Of a stretch of 41,650 bases of DNA, positions 1 through 7,108 are shown piece by piece (positions within the stretch are counted from its first letter, which is position 1; each line of letters opens with the position of its first letter). The translations under genes were made by a program, and so were the position numbers. The stretch covers positions 1-41,650 of the forward strand of contig JAFGLV010000029.1 in assembly GCA_016927855.1 (NCBI GenBank), written 5' to 3'. This DNA is from Sedimentisphaerales bacterium. Lineage in GTDB: Bacteria; Planctomycetota; Phycisphaerae; Sedimentisphaerales; Anaerobacaceae. The notes beneath the pieces are model-generated. The model ran no database searches. It was not told the origin of the DNA and worked only from the letters and a program-made list of their open reading frames with translations.

Positions 1-158
1 CCACCGCTCAGCCCATCTGATCCCCGGCCCCAGAGTCCCGGGTCGCCTCGACAAATTCAGATTTTGCAGGTGCGCCGAAAGGACACAATGAACGCCGACC
101 CGTCGCGGGGCCATAACCGCTGCACGCGACACGATCCAAACCGCAGACGTCGAGCACT

Positions 159-183
159 AGCCGGCCCAGCCGGCTCTTTTTTT
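159..183 (+). terminator. Rho-independent terminator
   Basis: A perfect 7-bp stem AGCCGGC/GCCGGCT with a 3-nt loop (CCA) is followed by C and seven T residues. It would end a + strand transcript entering from the left edge. The reading frame from base 1 stays open to a TAA at 208-210 and contains an ATG at 88 preceded by AAAGGA. That 40-codon frame runs through the terminator, so I do not call it as a gene. Confidence 0.75.
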
Positions 184-336
184 CGCTTCCGCGTACCTAC
201 TATAGGGTAACTCTAAATAGTTAGAACCGCACCGGCGCGTCCGTCAGTAACGCCGGCGGGGGGCAAACGGCTCCGCGGGCCGATTGGCGGGGCCGGACTC
301 AGGTCAGAGATTTTCGGGGACTTTTTGGGAATGTGC

Positions 337-365
337 TTGACAGAGGAGCGTCGGAACCGTAGAAT
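337..365 (+). promoter_or_regulatory. Sigma70-type promoter
   Basis: TTGACA at 337-342, a 17-bp spacer and TAGAAT at 360-365 give a near-consensus housekeeping promoter on the + strand. Transcription would start near 372 and read into the open frame at 494. The rest of the 184-493 stretch holds no convincing gene, only a short GGAGGA...TCCTC hairpin near 390-404. Confidence 0.6.
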
Positions 366-493
366 GCCATACATAGGTACACCTCAACGGAGGAGGTTTG
401 TCCTCGTAGGTCTTTTCAAGGAGTGTCGCACGGACGGTCCAATGGCCTAACCTCGCGCCGGCGTTGCGCGGATCGGTTTGACGTTCCGCCACG

Positions 494-1141
494 ATGGGCG
501 GGTTGGGTGGAGGAGGAGTGGTGTTACGGGTAAGCGGGAGATGGTTGCCGGTCGCATTGTCTCTTCTGACGGCAGCGGGAGTCAACGCGTTTGCGGCAGA
601 GAGCGAGGGTAGCGGTCCCGTACCAAAGGTGGCCTCGTACCCGGCGGTCGAATCGGCCGCACGGTCGGTGGAGACCAGCCTGCGTGTCGGTTCCGAAAAC
701 GCATCGACGTTGCTCCGTGCCGACGCGGCTCTTCTTCCTATCGCACCGGGTTCTCTTGGCGTGGTCTGGACGTCGCCGACGAGCGGTCGCCTGCTGTGGC
801 TGATCGCCGCGGCGTACCTCTTGACCTGTAGCCAGGGCTGGCGGGCAGTCACGCCGCGACTACTGCGGCGGTGTCACGCTGAAGGACACCCCCAGCCGCC
901 CCGTGCCGCGGTCACCGCTTTGCTTGAATCGCAGATTCCGACCTGCATGATTGTGTGTCAGCAGGCGATGAGAAAGATGAATGACAAGAGGGATCTCAAT
1001 CGAGCGCAAGCCCTCGTCGTTCGCACGCGGCTCTCGGATCCGTTGGAGTCACGCCCGGCTTCGACCCTGAGACCACCGCTGTTCTTCTCGTCGCTACTTG
1101 AGTTTGCGCAGTCGGGACGCGGTCCTCCCCCCGTTTCCTGA
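494..1141 (+). CDS. Hypothetical secreted or membrane protein
   Basis: I do not recognise this 215-aa protein. The N-terminus has a signal-peptide-like stretch (about residues 12-36: basic start, hydrophobic core, AFAAES-type cleavage region). A second hydrophobic segment lies at about residues 97-112 and is followed by a basic region, so the protein could be a membrane protein with a cytoplasmic tail. Support for the gene is the promoter at 337-365 and the absence of a better frame; the antisense frame over 304-852 lacks such organisation. The ATG has no clear ribosome binding site. GTG codons at 518 and 521 lie just after GGTGGAGGAGG and are alternative starts. It precedes a group of PEP-CTERM surface proteins on the same strand. 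It could still be a non-coding open frame. Confidence 0.4.
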   Translation: MGGLGGGGVVLRVSGRWLPVALSLLTAAGVNAFAAESEGSGPVPKVASYPAVESAARSVETSLRVGSENASTLLRADAALLPIAPGSLGVVWTSPTSGRLLWLIAAAYLLTCSQGWRAVTPRLLRRCHAEGHPQPPRAAVTALLESQIPTCMIVCQQAMRKMNDKRDLNRAQALVVRTRLSDPLESRPASTLRPPLFFSSLLEFAQSGRGPPPVS

Positions 1142-1285
1142 CACCAACGCTGTGGCAGCCTTGCCTGGCCCGGAAGGTCGGTGCGCGCAAGGCCTTTCAG
1201 TCACGAAGGCTGAGATGTCACAGTTCTTCCTGCGGCGTTGACTGCGCAGGTCATGTGGGAGATAAGAAAGAGGAGGATAATTAGG

Positions 1286-2011
1286 ATGATACGAGTGACA
1301 AAAGTACTTGTCCTGTCCTTGCTGGCGATCGCACTCTGCGCGCCGGTCGGCCAAGCTGCCGTCTCAGACGTTTCCGTCCTGGGCGTTGGCAACTTGAGCG
1401 TGACTGGTGGCAATGCCAGCGAGATCAGGGGTTACATGGGCGACAGGAGCATCGACGGTACGTTGGCCGCGGCAGTAGCCGATGACTTGGTTGCGGACGC
1501 GGATCCGACGGTCGCCACCGACAATGCCACGATGGAATGGCTGGTCAAGGGATGGTGGACAGGCTCCGGCCTGACCAGCACCATCACCGCGACCTTCACC
1601 ATCGAGGAGTTGCTGGATACCACCAACGTTGGCGACTTGGCTTCCGATGACATCACGGTGAAGCTCGAGCTGTTTGGCCAATACGGTACGCTGATCGACT
1701 CTGATGTGTTCGCGCTGGCCAATAGCGTTGCTGATGGTACGGATCTGGACGTCACCACGCCAGACGTGCTGTTGAGCGTGAGTACCCCGCTTTCGCCGGT
1801 CGATCAGAAGAACATGGGTAAGCTGGTGTTGACCGTCGACGTCGTAGCTTCGGCTTTCACGGCCGTGGTCTGCCCGCCGAACGATCCGCCAAACGATCCG
1901 CCGAACGATCCGCCGTCGGATCCGCCGGTCGTCCCGGCTCCGGGCGCGATTGCGCTCGCTTCGCTGGGTATGGGTCTGGTCAGTTGGCTGCGTACCCGTC
2001 GGACCCTGTAG
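1286..2011 (+). CDS. PEP-CTERM-like (VPxPGA) secreted protein
   Basis: This 241-aa exported protein begins with a signal peptide (basic MIRVTK start, hydrophobic core to about residue 24, cleavage near QAAVSD). It ends with a sorting tail made of VPAPGA, a hydrophobic helix and a final basic cluster, RTRR. That is the tripartite PEP-CTERM design, recognised by an exosortase that moves the protein to the cell surface. The central region (about 30-190) is beta-rich, full of T, V, D and G, and not assigned to a family. A proline-rich linker of repeated PPND units precedes the tail. I chose the ATG at 1286 because AGGAGG lies 9 nt upstream; an in-frame ATG at 1238 would add 16 basic residues ahead of the signal peptide. 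A terminator follows at 2101. Confidence 0.85.
   Translation: MIRVTKVLVLSLLAIALCAPVGQAAVSDVSVLGVGNLSVTGGNASEIRGYMGDRSIDGTLAAAVADDLVADADPTVATDNATMEWLVKGWWTGSGLTSTITATFTIEELLDTTNVGDLASDDITVKLELFGQYGTLIDSDVFALANSVADGTDLDVTTPDVLLSVSTPLSPVDQKNMGKLVLTVDVVASAFTAVVCPPNDPPNDPPNDPPSDPPVVPAPGAIALASLGMGLVSWLRTRRTL
1874..1921 (+). repeat. Four tandem 12-bp units encoding PPND
   Basis: Four consecutive 12-bp units of the form CCGCCGAACGAT encode PPND-PPND-PPND-PPSD immediately before the PEP-CTERM-like tail of the 1286-2011 gene. The last unit is diverged (TCG for AAC). Near-identical DNA copies suggest a slippage-prone spacer that may vary in copy number between strains. Confidence 0.85.
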
Positions 2012-2100
2012 CAAGACGTCGCACGCTCGCGCTCTGAGCGGCCCAGGTTCGCCTGGCCCCTCGCCGGCAAGAGCGGTGATGTCCCATCGGTAGCAATCAA

Positions 2101-2143
2101 GGCCCTGGAGGGAGTATTCGTGCTCTCCAGGGCCTCCTCTTTT
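2101..2143 (+). terminator. Rho-independent terminator after the first PEP-CTERM gene
   Basis: A perfect 10-bp stem GGCCCTGGAG/CTCCAGGGCC (2101-2110 with 2125-2134) and a 14-nt loop are followed by TCCTCTTTT. It lies 90 bp after the stop of the 1286-2011 gene. Apart from this and the promoter at 2307, the 2012-2427 interval shows nothing. Confidence 0.75.
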
Positions 2144-2306
2144 GACACCGCGTGGTCCCTGAGGATGGAGACGGGGGCCCGCTGTTCCTCCAGCGGCTGC
2201 GCCCATCCCCTCCGTTCCCCTCGAATCCTCTGTGCGTCCTATAACACCAACGCCCCAAAAACAGTCCTCGTCTGGACAGAAAACAAAGGTTTTTTCGGCT
2301 TTTTTC

Positions 2307-2335
2307 TTGAACTGGTCTTGGCACGCGGATATACG
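2307..2335 (+). promoter_or_regulatory. Probable sigma70-type promoter
   Basis: TTGAAC at 2307-2312 and TATACG at 2330-2335 are separated by 17 bp, inside a locally AT-rich stretch that follows a T-rich run. Transcription would start near 2342, about 86 nt before the ATG at 2428. Confidence 0.45.
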
Positions 2336-2427
2336 TATTATTGAACCTGGACGAGGGGCCATCGGCAGAGCAAAGTCCCCAGCGACCGGGCTCATGATCT
2401 GGAGTGGGAACCGTAAGGAGACGGGAG

Positions 2428-2844
2428 ATGTATCTGGGCAGGGACAGTCTGCTCCCATCAGGTTTTTGGGCGTGTGCAGTGTTGCTGGCGGGAACCGCCG
2501 GCGCGGGTGTGTCGCACGCCACGCATGTTCTCCCCGAAAATCGCGCGGCTCAGCAGACCGTGTTCACGACTGCCCTCGACCGCGCCGGCGGCTTCACCCT
2601 TCACCCATTCCAAGAGTTCGTGTCCGTGTGTTGCCTGGACCAGACCTTTGCAGCGACCGCGCCCGAGAAGTGTGACAGGGCTTTGGTTCCGGTGTTCTCT
2701 GCCGTCAAGGCACACGTGTCAATCTCGGTCATTGTCCACTCATCGTCAGGTGTCGTGGCACGCCATGGGGCGACCCGAACGTGCGACGCCACCGCGCCAC
2801 ATCAAACACAATCGGCGCGCTCGCCCCCCGCGCCGTTCCTATAG
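2428..2844 (+). CDS. Small secreted hypothetical protein
   Basis: This 138-aa protein of unknown family has a signal peptide (about residues 1-31: MYLGRD start, hydrophobic CAVLLAGTAGAG, then a cleavage region near SHATH). The mature part has several cysteines (a CC pair and two more) and a hydrophobic VSISVIVHSS strand, but no sorting tail like its neighbours. ATG 2428 is chosen because AAGGAG lies 7 nt upstream; an upstream in-frame start at 2404 would put eight charged residues before the signal. It sits between two PEP-CTERM-like genes with its own promoter and may be a secreted partner of theirs (inference). Confidence 0.6.
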   Translation: MYLGRDSLLPSGFWACAVLLAGTAGAGVSHATHVLPENRAAQQTVFTTALDRAGGFTLHPFQEFVSVCCLDQTFAATAPEKCDRALVPVFSAVKAHVSISVIVHSSSGVVARHGATRTCDATAPHQTQSARSPPAPFL

Positions 2845-2935
2845 CCGCTGAACTGAGAGAGAGGGTGCGTGAAAGGAACGGTTTCCACTTAGAACGCCTA
2901 TATTAACGCACGCAAGGAAGGTAAAGGAGAAAGAG

Positions 2936-3667
2936 ATGAAACGGTTTCTATTCATGTCATTGGTATGCGCCATCACGTGTACACCGGTGCTGGCTGCCCC
3001 GGCGTATTTTGGCGATGGAGGGACAAACCTGCAGGCCGTGCTGGACGGTATCACGCAGGGCGGGCCCAGCAGTATAGACGTGACCACTGACGCGCTGGCG
3101 GACCCAGTAGATTCGTATTGGAGCATTGGGGGAAGCGGCGGGTCGTTTGCCACCGTGGTCAAGCAGTACACTGTTTCGGCAATCCCATTTGGGGTCTATG
3201 ACGCCGCGAATCCTGCCAACAAAGTCCAGTTGTTTAGTGGTTCGGAAGCGGCCGGCAGTTCGACTATTGTGTCGATCCTCCTAGATGGCAGTGTGTATCT
3301 TGGCTCGCCGGGTGTCGATCAAGGTGTGGATTTCGGCGGGAATCTCTTCGGGTTTTACTATGGTACGGACACGTGGTACAGCGACACAGGTCTCAACGGC
3401 GATGGAGCGGACCATATGTACGCGTACCAGGGCGTCGGTGACACCATCCAGATCGGTGGCTACGCGCCGGGCGTATGGGGTCCTGGCGAGTATGCACTGG
3501 CTTGGGAGACAAAGGCCTATCCGTGGAGTGGTAGCGAACCGGATTTTGACGACTTTGTAGCGATGGTCGAGTCAGTCAATCCCGTGGTTCCGACTCCGGG
3601 GGCGGTTCTGCTGGCTGGCCTTGGTACCGGCTTGGTGGGATGGCTGCGGCGTCGGCGGTCGTTGTAG
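2936..3667 (+). CDS. PEP-CTERM-like (VPxPGA) secreted protein
   Basis: This 243-aa exported protein has a classic signal peptide (MKRFLFMSL core, cleavage near VLAAPA at residue 20). The C-terminal sorting tail starts at VPTPGA, continues with a Gly/Leu-rich helix and ends in RRRRSL. The body resembles the DUF4114-type PEP-CTERM proteins of planctomycetes and cyanobacteria: a glycine- and aromatic-rich beta domain with D-x-D-rich stretches (for example a short segment near residue 205 ending in DFDDFVAMVE, typical of proteins that end 'DYDDLVVKVE'). DUF4114 is recalled, not searched. AAGGAG lies 7 nt before the ATG. The protein is expected at the cell surface after exosortase processing. Confidence 0.85.
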   Translation: MKRFLFMSLVCAITCTPVLAAPAYFGDGGTNLQAVLDGITQGGPSSIDVTTDALADPVDSYWSIGGSGGSFATVVKQYTVSAIPFGVYDAANPANKVQLFSGSEAAGSSTIVSILLDGSVYLGSPGVDQGVDFGGNLFGFYYGTDTWYSDTGLNGDGADHMYAYQGVGDTIQIGGYAPGVWGPGEYALAWETKAYPWSGSEPDFDDFVAMVESVNPVVPTPGAVLLAGLGTGLVGWLRRRRSL

Positions 3668-3685
3668 AGGCAACGGTGATGGCGT

Positions 3686-3759
3686 GGCCTGACAAGCGAC
3701 TCAGGGAGGAGCAGCGCAGGGACGTGATCTCCTTCCTGTGTCGCTGAGTTGGCCAGGCC
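3686..3759 (+). terminator. Imperfect long hairpin after the PEP-CTERM gene
   Basis: Bases 3695-3710 (AGCGACTCAGGGAGGA) pair with 3730-3745 at 13 of 16 positions. Outer GGCCT (3686-3690) and AGGCC (3755-3759) can extend the stem. There is no T-tract, so this is a candidate processing or termination structure only. A smaller GAGAGC/GCTCTC hairpin follows at about 3769. Confidence 0.35.
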
Positions 3760-3852
3760 CAAGCCACGAGAGCGTGGTGCTCTCACGGTCTCTACGGACC
3801 GTCCAGGGGTGAACAAGAGACATGGAAGTCTCGAAAGGAGTCGTGGAGGTGT

Positions 3853-4398
3853 ATGAAGCGAGGAAAGACCTCATTGTGGGTCGTGGTTGGAGTGTGCGCT
3901 GTTTGCGGCGTTGCGCAGGCGGGCATAACGGTCCGGGACTTAGGCCGTGTCGGCGGACAAGATGCTGAGGTGGTGCTCGACCCTGCGCCGGCTGTAACGC
4001 TGATATGGAAGGATGAACTCGCCAAGAGATATAAGCCCTCCGGGGTGGGGGTGTCCACAGGATTGAGTGATCCCTATTTCTCCGGTCTGCCGGGTAAAGG
4101 GAACATAAGCCATCGCGTCCTCGACGCGAGGGGCGTCGATTTCGCCACGGGCGCGCAGGATCTGCGCATCGATCACAGGAGGGTCGCTTTCGGTGGTCAT
4201 CCATACTACTGGAATCCATCACCTTACGGATCTTCCTGGTGGATACGGTACTGGAGCGACCGGCATCGCACATGGGAGTCCGACAAGGACGGTGGCGAGA
4301 AATGCGGCCCGCCCGCTGTTCCGGCGCCCGGGGCATTGCTGCTGGGTGCCCTCGGGACCGCGGCGGTGGCATCGCTGCGTAGACGTAGGCTCCTGTAA
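3853..4398 (+). CDS. PEP-CTERM-like (VPxPGA) secreted protein, short
   Basis: This is a 181-aa exported protein. It has a signal peptide at residues 1-23 (MKRGKTS start, valine-rich core, VAQAG cleavage) and a C-terminal VPAPGA, an Ala/Leu/Gly helix and RRRRLL. The middle is unusually rich in Trp, Tyr, His and Arg (a stretch around residues 115-145 with several W and Y) and matches no family I know. GGAGGTGT immediately before the ATG is the ribosome binding site. It is the third gene of this type within 3.2 kb, so the segment is a small cluster of exosortase substrates. No exosortase gene is in the window. Confidence 0.8.
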   Translation: MKRGKTSLWVVVGVCAVCGVAQAGITVRDLGRVGGQDAEVVLDPAPAVTLIWKDELAKRYKPSGVGVSTGLSDPYFSGLPGKGNISHRVLDARGVDFATGAQDLRIDHRRVAFGGHPYYWNPSPYGSSWWIRYWSDRHRTWESDKDGGEKCGPPAVPAPGALLLGALGTAAVASLRRRRLL

Positions 4399-4443
4399 CA
4401 TGCAACCCGGCGATCTCGGCTGAATGGCAGCTTGCTTGTTCTC

Positions 4444-4490
4444 GGTCGCAGGTAAGGGTATCGCACGGAGGTGAACTCCTCCCTGCGACC
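4444..4490. terminator. Hairpin between convergent genes
   Basis: GGTCGCAGG (4444-4452) and CCTGCGACC (4482-4490) form a perfect 9-bp stem, with a small inner GGAG/CTCC hairpin. It lies between the + strand gene ending at 4398 and the - strand gene ending at 4617. Neither side has a T-tract, so termination is a guess. Confidence 0.45.
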
Positions 4491-4616
4491 TTGTGAAAGG
4501 GATCAACTGCGCGGTTTTGCGCCTGCGGCGCACCGAGTGTCGTCCCGCTGACGTTGTTCAGGGCAGGCATGGCGCCGCGAACGGTTTGTCACGATCGACG
4601 CGTCAGGCCGACCAGG

Positions 4617-5429
4617 CTAGCCAAAGGAAGGCCTGCGCCAGTTCCCAATGCCGTCCCACCAGTGGGAGACATAGTCGACGGTTTCGCTGCCGCCGGCCCG
4701 CTCGCGTGCGATCTCCAGCGCCATGTCCCGAAGCTGTTGCATGCACGTCAGGCCGCCCAATCGCCAGGCAAAGGCCCCAATGTCAAGCGCCTCTTTCTCG
4801 GCTTTCTCGAAGCCGGCCGCGTCCGTTGTCAACAACACGGCCAGACGCTCCGCCTCGTTTTGGAGCCGTTCTTCCCAGCGGCGCCTTTCCTGTTCCTCGC
4901 GGGCAAACGCCTCCGCGAGCAGACGCTCACGCCGCTCGGCGCGGGCCCGTCTCTCTGCCTCGGCTTGGGCCAGCCGCTCGGCTCGGTGCCTACGGCTTGA
5001 CGGCAGAGTCATCTCGATCAATCCCGCCAACGGATCGAGGATTACCCAGACCGCGAAAGTGGTGTAAAGCGTTCCACGAGCGACTCCCAGGACAAACGTA
5101 GGGACATCCGGCGTGCCCAGCATCCCCAGGACGCCAGCCAGGCCGCCGAGCAGAGGGGCGGTTACGTAAAAGGCCATGTAGTGCGAGGTGGTGGTAAGAG
5201 GGTGCTCGACGACGATGTTCTGTGCGCCGCCGACGCCGCGAAACAGGGCGAACAAGTAGAAGCCGGTGCACAGGAGCGTCACTACGGCTGAATAGACCGA
5301 AAGCGAAACGTTAAGCCAGCGGCCGAAACCCGCCTGTTCCAACGCTACAGCCAGGACGTACCCCACGCTCAGAATGAACCACGCCGTGCTGACGACATGG
5401 ATCCTCTTGAGTACACGTTTGGCGGTCAT
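4617..5429 (-). CDS. Membrane protein with C-terminal coiled coil, unknown function
   Basis: This is a 270-aa protein. The N-terminal half carries about four membrane segments (roughly residues 12-30, 42-62, 85-105 and 112-135). After these comes a long Ala/Glu/Arg-rich helix (about 143-200, with repeats such as RLAQAEAERRARAERRERL) that is very likely a coiled coil. A final soluble helical part (205-270) ends near WWDGIGNWRR. I do not recognise the family. It starts 43 nt after the stop of the polysaccharide export lipoprotein gene, is read in the same direction, and has AGGA just before the ATG, so the two are probably co-transcribed. A role in envelope or exopolysaccharide assembly is inferred from that position only. 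Confidence 0.75.
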   Translation of the reverse strand: MTAKRVLKRIHVVSTAWFILSVGYVLAVALEQAGFGRWLNVSLSVYSAVVTLLCTGFYLFALFRGVGGAQNIVVEHPLTTTSHYMAFYVTAPLLGGLAGVLGMLGTPDVPTFVLGVARGTLYTTFAVWVILDPLAGLIEMTLPSSRRHRAERLAQAEAERRARAERRERLLAEAFAREEQERRRWEERLQNEAERLAVLLTTDAAGFEKAEKEALDIGAFAWRLGGLTCMQQLRDMALEIARERAGGSETVDYVSHWWDGIGNWRRPSFG

Positions 5430-5472
5430 AGTCCTGCTGCACCCGAGGCGCGTAGCAAGTACGCGTCACGTC

Positions 5473-6237
5473 CTAGCGGAAGCCGCCGGCCGGAGTATAG
5501 GCACCGGTGCTTGTCGGCGGATTCTGGACAAGATACCAGCCGTAGAAGGCCCGCGCCACCGGCGTAATGAACTCCTCTACGACCATTCCGATAGCCGCCA
5601 AAATGGTCGGCGGCACGTAGATGATGTCTCCCTCCTGGAGCAGGACGTCCTTGCTGGTGTCGCCGCGCGAGATCATCCTCTGGTAGTTGACGAGGAAGAT
5701 CCGCGGCGGTTCCTCTTCATGGGCAGACGGTCGAATGACGCGGACGCGCTCTTCCCAGGCCAGCGGATTGGGTTGAGCGAGCGCCACCGCGGTCAACACG
5801 CTATCGCGGCCCGTGTAGGTCCTGGGGCCGGGCCGCATGACCTGTCCGACCACGTAGTACACCTGGCTGGCGTAGAGTGAGATACGCACGTCGACGGGAT
5901 TGTCACCCGGCAACACGTACGTGGCCGCCACCTTCTCCTGAATCGCGGCCGCGACTTCCTGGGGGGTCTTGCCCGCTGCTTCTATCTCGCCGATAGCCTC
6001 GAAACTGATCTTCCCGTCGGGCCGAATGCGCTGTCGTTCCAGGTCAATCTCTGGGACCTGGGCGCAGTGAATCTCGATCTCATCCGGAGGCTGAAAGATA
6101 TAGTTCTCGGCCGTTACATCGACCTCGTAAGGTTTGACGAAAGCTCTGATGTCTTCCGGATTCGGCGTGAAGCAGCCCGAGGCGAAGGCCATAGCGACCA
6201 GCAAGGCGGCGAGAGCCAGCTTTTTCGACCGATTCAC
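5473..6237 (-). CDS. Polysaccharide export outer-membrane lipoprotein (Wza-like)
   Basis: This is a 254-aa protein of the Poly_export/SLBB family. It forms or caps the outer-membrane channel through which exo- or capsular polysaccharide leaves the cell. The signal peptide ends in a lipobox (AFASGC), so the Cys near residue 20 should be lipidated. The Poly_export core follows (about 45-125: PPDEIEIH, then RIRPDGKISFEAIGEI, typical of the family). An SLBB-like stretch comes next (YYVVGQVMRPGPRTYTGRD and onward), ending with LLQEGDIIYVPP. The GTG at 6237 is preferred because AAGGAG lies 7 nt upstream; an ATG at 6306 would add 23 unlikely residues. It heads a two-gene operon behind the promoter at 6325-6353. 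No chain-length or polymerase genes are nearby. Confidence 0.9.
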   Translation of the reverse strand: MNRSKKLALAALLVAMAFASGCFTPNPEDIRAFVKPYEVDVTAENYIFQPPDEIEIHCAQVPEIDLERQRIRPDGKISFEAIGEIEAAGKTPQEVAAAIQEKVAATYVLPGDNPVDVRISLYASQVYYVVGQVMRPGPRTYTGRDSVLTAVALAQPNPLAWEERVRVIRPSAHEEEPPRIFLVNYQRMISRGDTSKDVLLQEGDIIYVPPTILAAIGMVVEEFITPVARAFYGWYLVQNPPTSTGAYTPAGGFR

Positions 6238-6324
6238 TGCGGTTCTCCTTAGCTCACATATTATAGGACCAAGTCGCCGCGCCTGCGCGGTCCAGTCTGG
6301 AGTCACACGTCATCCAAATGCGCG

Positions 6325-6353
6325 CTTATATCTTAGATCGTACATCGGGTCAA
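6325..6353 (-). promoter_or_regulatory. Sigma70-type promoter for the polysaccharide export operon
   Basis: On the minus strand, TTGACC (6353-6348), a 17-bp spacer and TATAAG (6330-6325) form a good promoter about 90 nt before the GTG at 6237. The -35 box lies inside the small palindrome GTCAAG-TTT-CTTGAC (6349-6363), a possible operator. Confidence 0.6.
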
Positions 6354-6480
6354 GTTTCTTGACTCAAATTGCCGGGTAGGGCATCTCCTGGTGGGAATTC
6401 AGTGAAAGTCCTTGACCGCCGGCGGGCCGCATGCGTATGGTAAAGACGTCGGTCCGGAACAACTTAACTAGGAGGCAATT

Positions 6481-7020
6481 GTGAGAGCTTGGCATTTCAT
6501 CAGGCAGTTCTTTCGGCATCCGAGGCAGATCGGCACAGTCACGCAAAGCAGCCGATCGTTGGCGGTGAAGATAGCCGAAGAAATCGGGCCGAGCAAGGAG
6601 GTCGTCGAGTTCGGCGCCGGGACCGGGCCGGTTACCCAGGAGATCCTCAGACGCTTGCCCGCGGACGGTCGATTGACGTGTTTTGAGATCAACCCGGAGT
6701 TCTGCCGGCATTTGCAGCAGATCGGCGACGCCAGACTACGCGTGATCAACGATGACGCGAAGAACTGTCAGCAGTATGTGGAGCGGGCAGACTGCGTCGT
6801 TTCGGGATTGCCTCTGGCCCTGTTCGGACGGCGGGAGAAACAGAGGATTCTCGATATCACGAGCAAGTCGCCAACGTTTGTCCAGTTACAGTACACGCCG
6901 GTCCTGGGCCGGACCATCAAGCGTCACTTCCCCAGTGTCAAGCGCAAGTTCGTGGCGCGGAATCTGCCACCCGCGTTCGTTTACGTCGGCCGGCACGTCG
7001 AGCAAACGACCACGTCGTGA
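6481..7020 (+). CDS. SAM-dependent methyltransferase, phospholipid N-methyltransferase-like
   Basis: This 179-aa single-domain class I methyltransferase resembles the bacterial PmtA-type phosphatidylethanolamine N-methyltransferases. Those enzymes use S-adenosylmethionine to make phosphatidylcholine precursors at the membrane. The SAM motif I is VVEFGAGTGPVTQEIL (about residues 38-53). An acidic end of the second strand is CFEINPEFC, and VVSGLPLALF matches the family's 'SGLPL' motif. The short length and basic N-terminus (RQFFRHPRQIGT) also fit. The start is GTG, with AGGAGG 6 nt upstream. The substrate cannot be fixed from sequence; rRNA dimethylases share motif I but lack the SGLPL signature. 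The ribonucleotide reductase gene follows after 88 bp. Confidence 0.8.
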   Translation: MRAWHFIRQFFRHPRQIGTVTQSSRSLAVKIAEEIGPSKEVVEFGAGTGPVTQEILRRLPADGRLTCFEINPEFCRHLQQIGDARLRVINDDAKNCQQYVERADCVVSGLPLALFGRREKQRILDITSKSPTFVQLQYTPVLGRTIKRHFPSVKRKFVARNLPPAFVYVGRHVEQTTTS

Positions 7021-7108
7021 GCGGACGGGAAGGGTATGTCCGGCGTCGCGCCGGCCTTTGTGGGACGGGAGTCCGCTATCGCTTGGTGGGCGACCCGATC
7101 GTGGAGCG

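Noticed and set aside
304..852. 182-codon minus-strand open frame.
   Set aside because: It has no signal, domain or ribosome binding site, and it is antisense to the + strand frame that has a promoter and signal-like N-terminus.
1238..1266. TTGACT - 17 bp - GATAAG resembling a promoter before the first PEP-CTERM gene.
   Set aside because: The start would fall at about 1273, inside the ribosome binding site at 1271-1276, leaving no leader.
6752..7108. N-terminal extension of the ribonucleotide reductase frame.
   Set aside because: It overlaps the methyltransferase gene in another frame and reads as Ser/Arg-rich non-protein sequence before the ATP cone.
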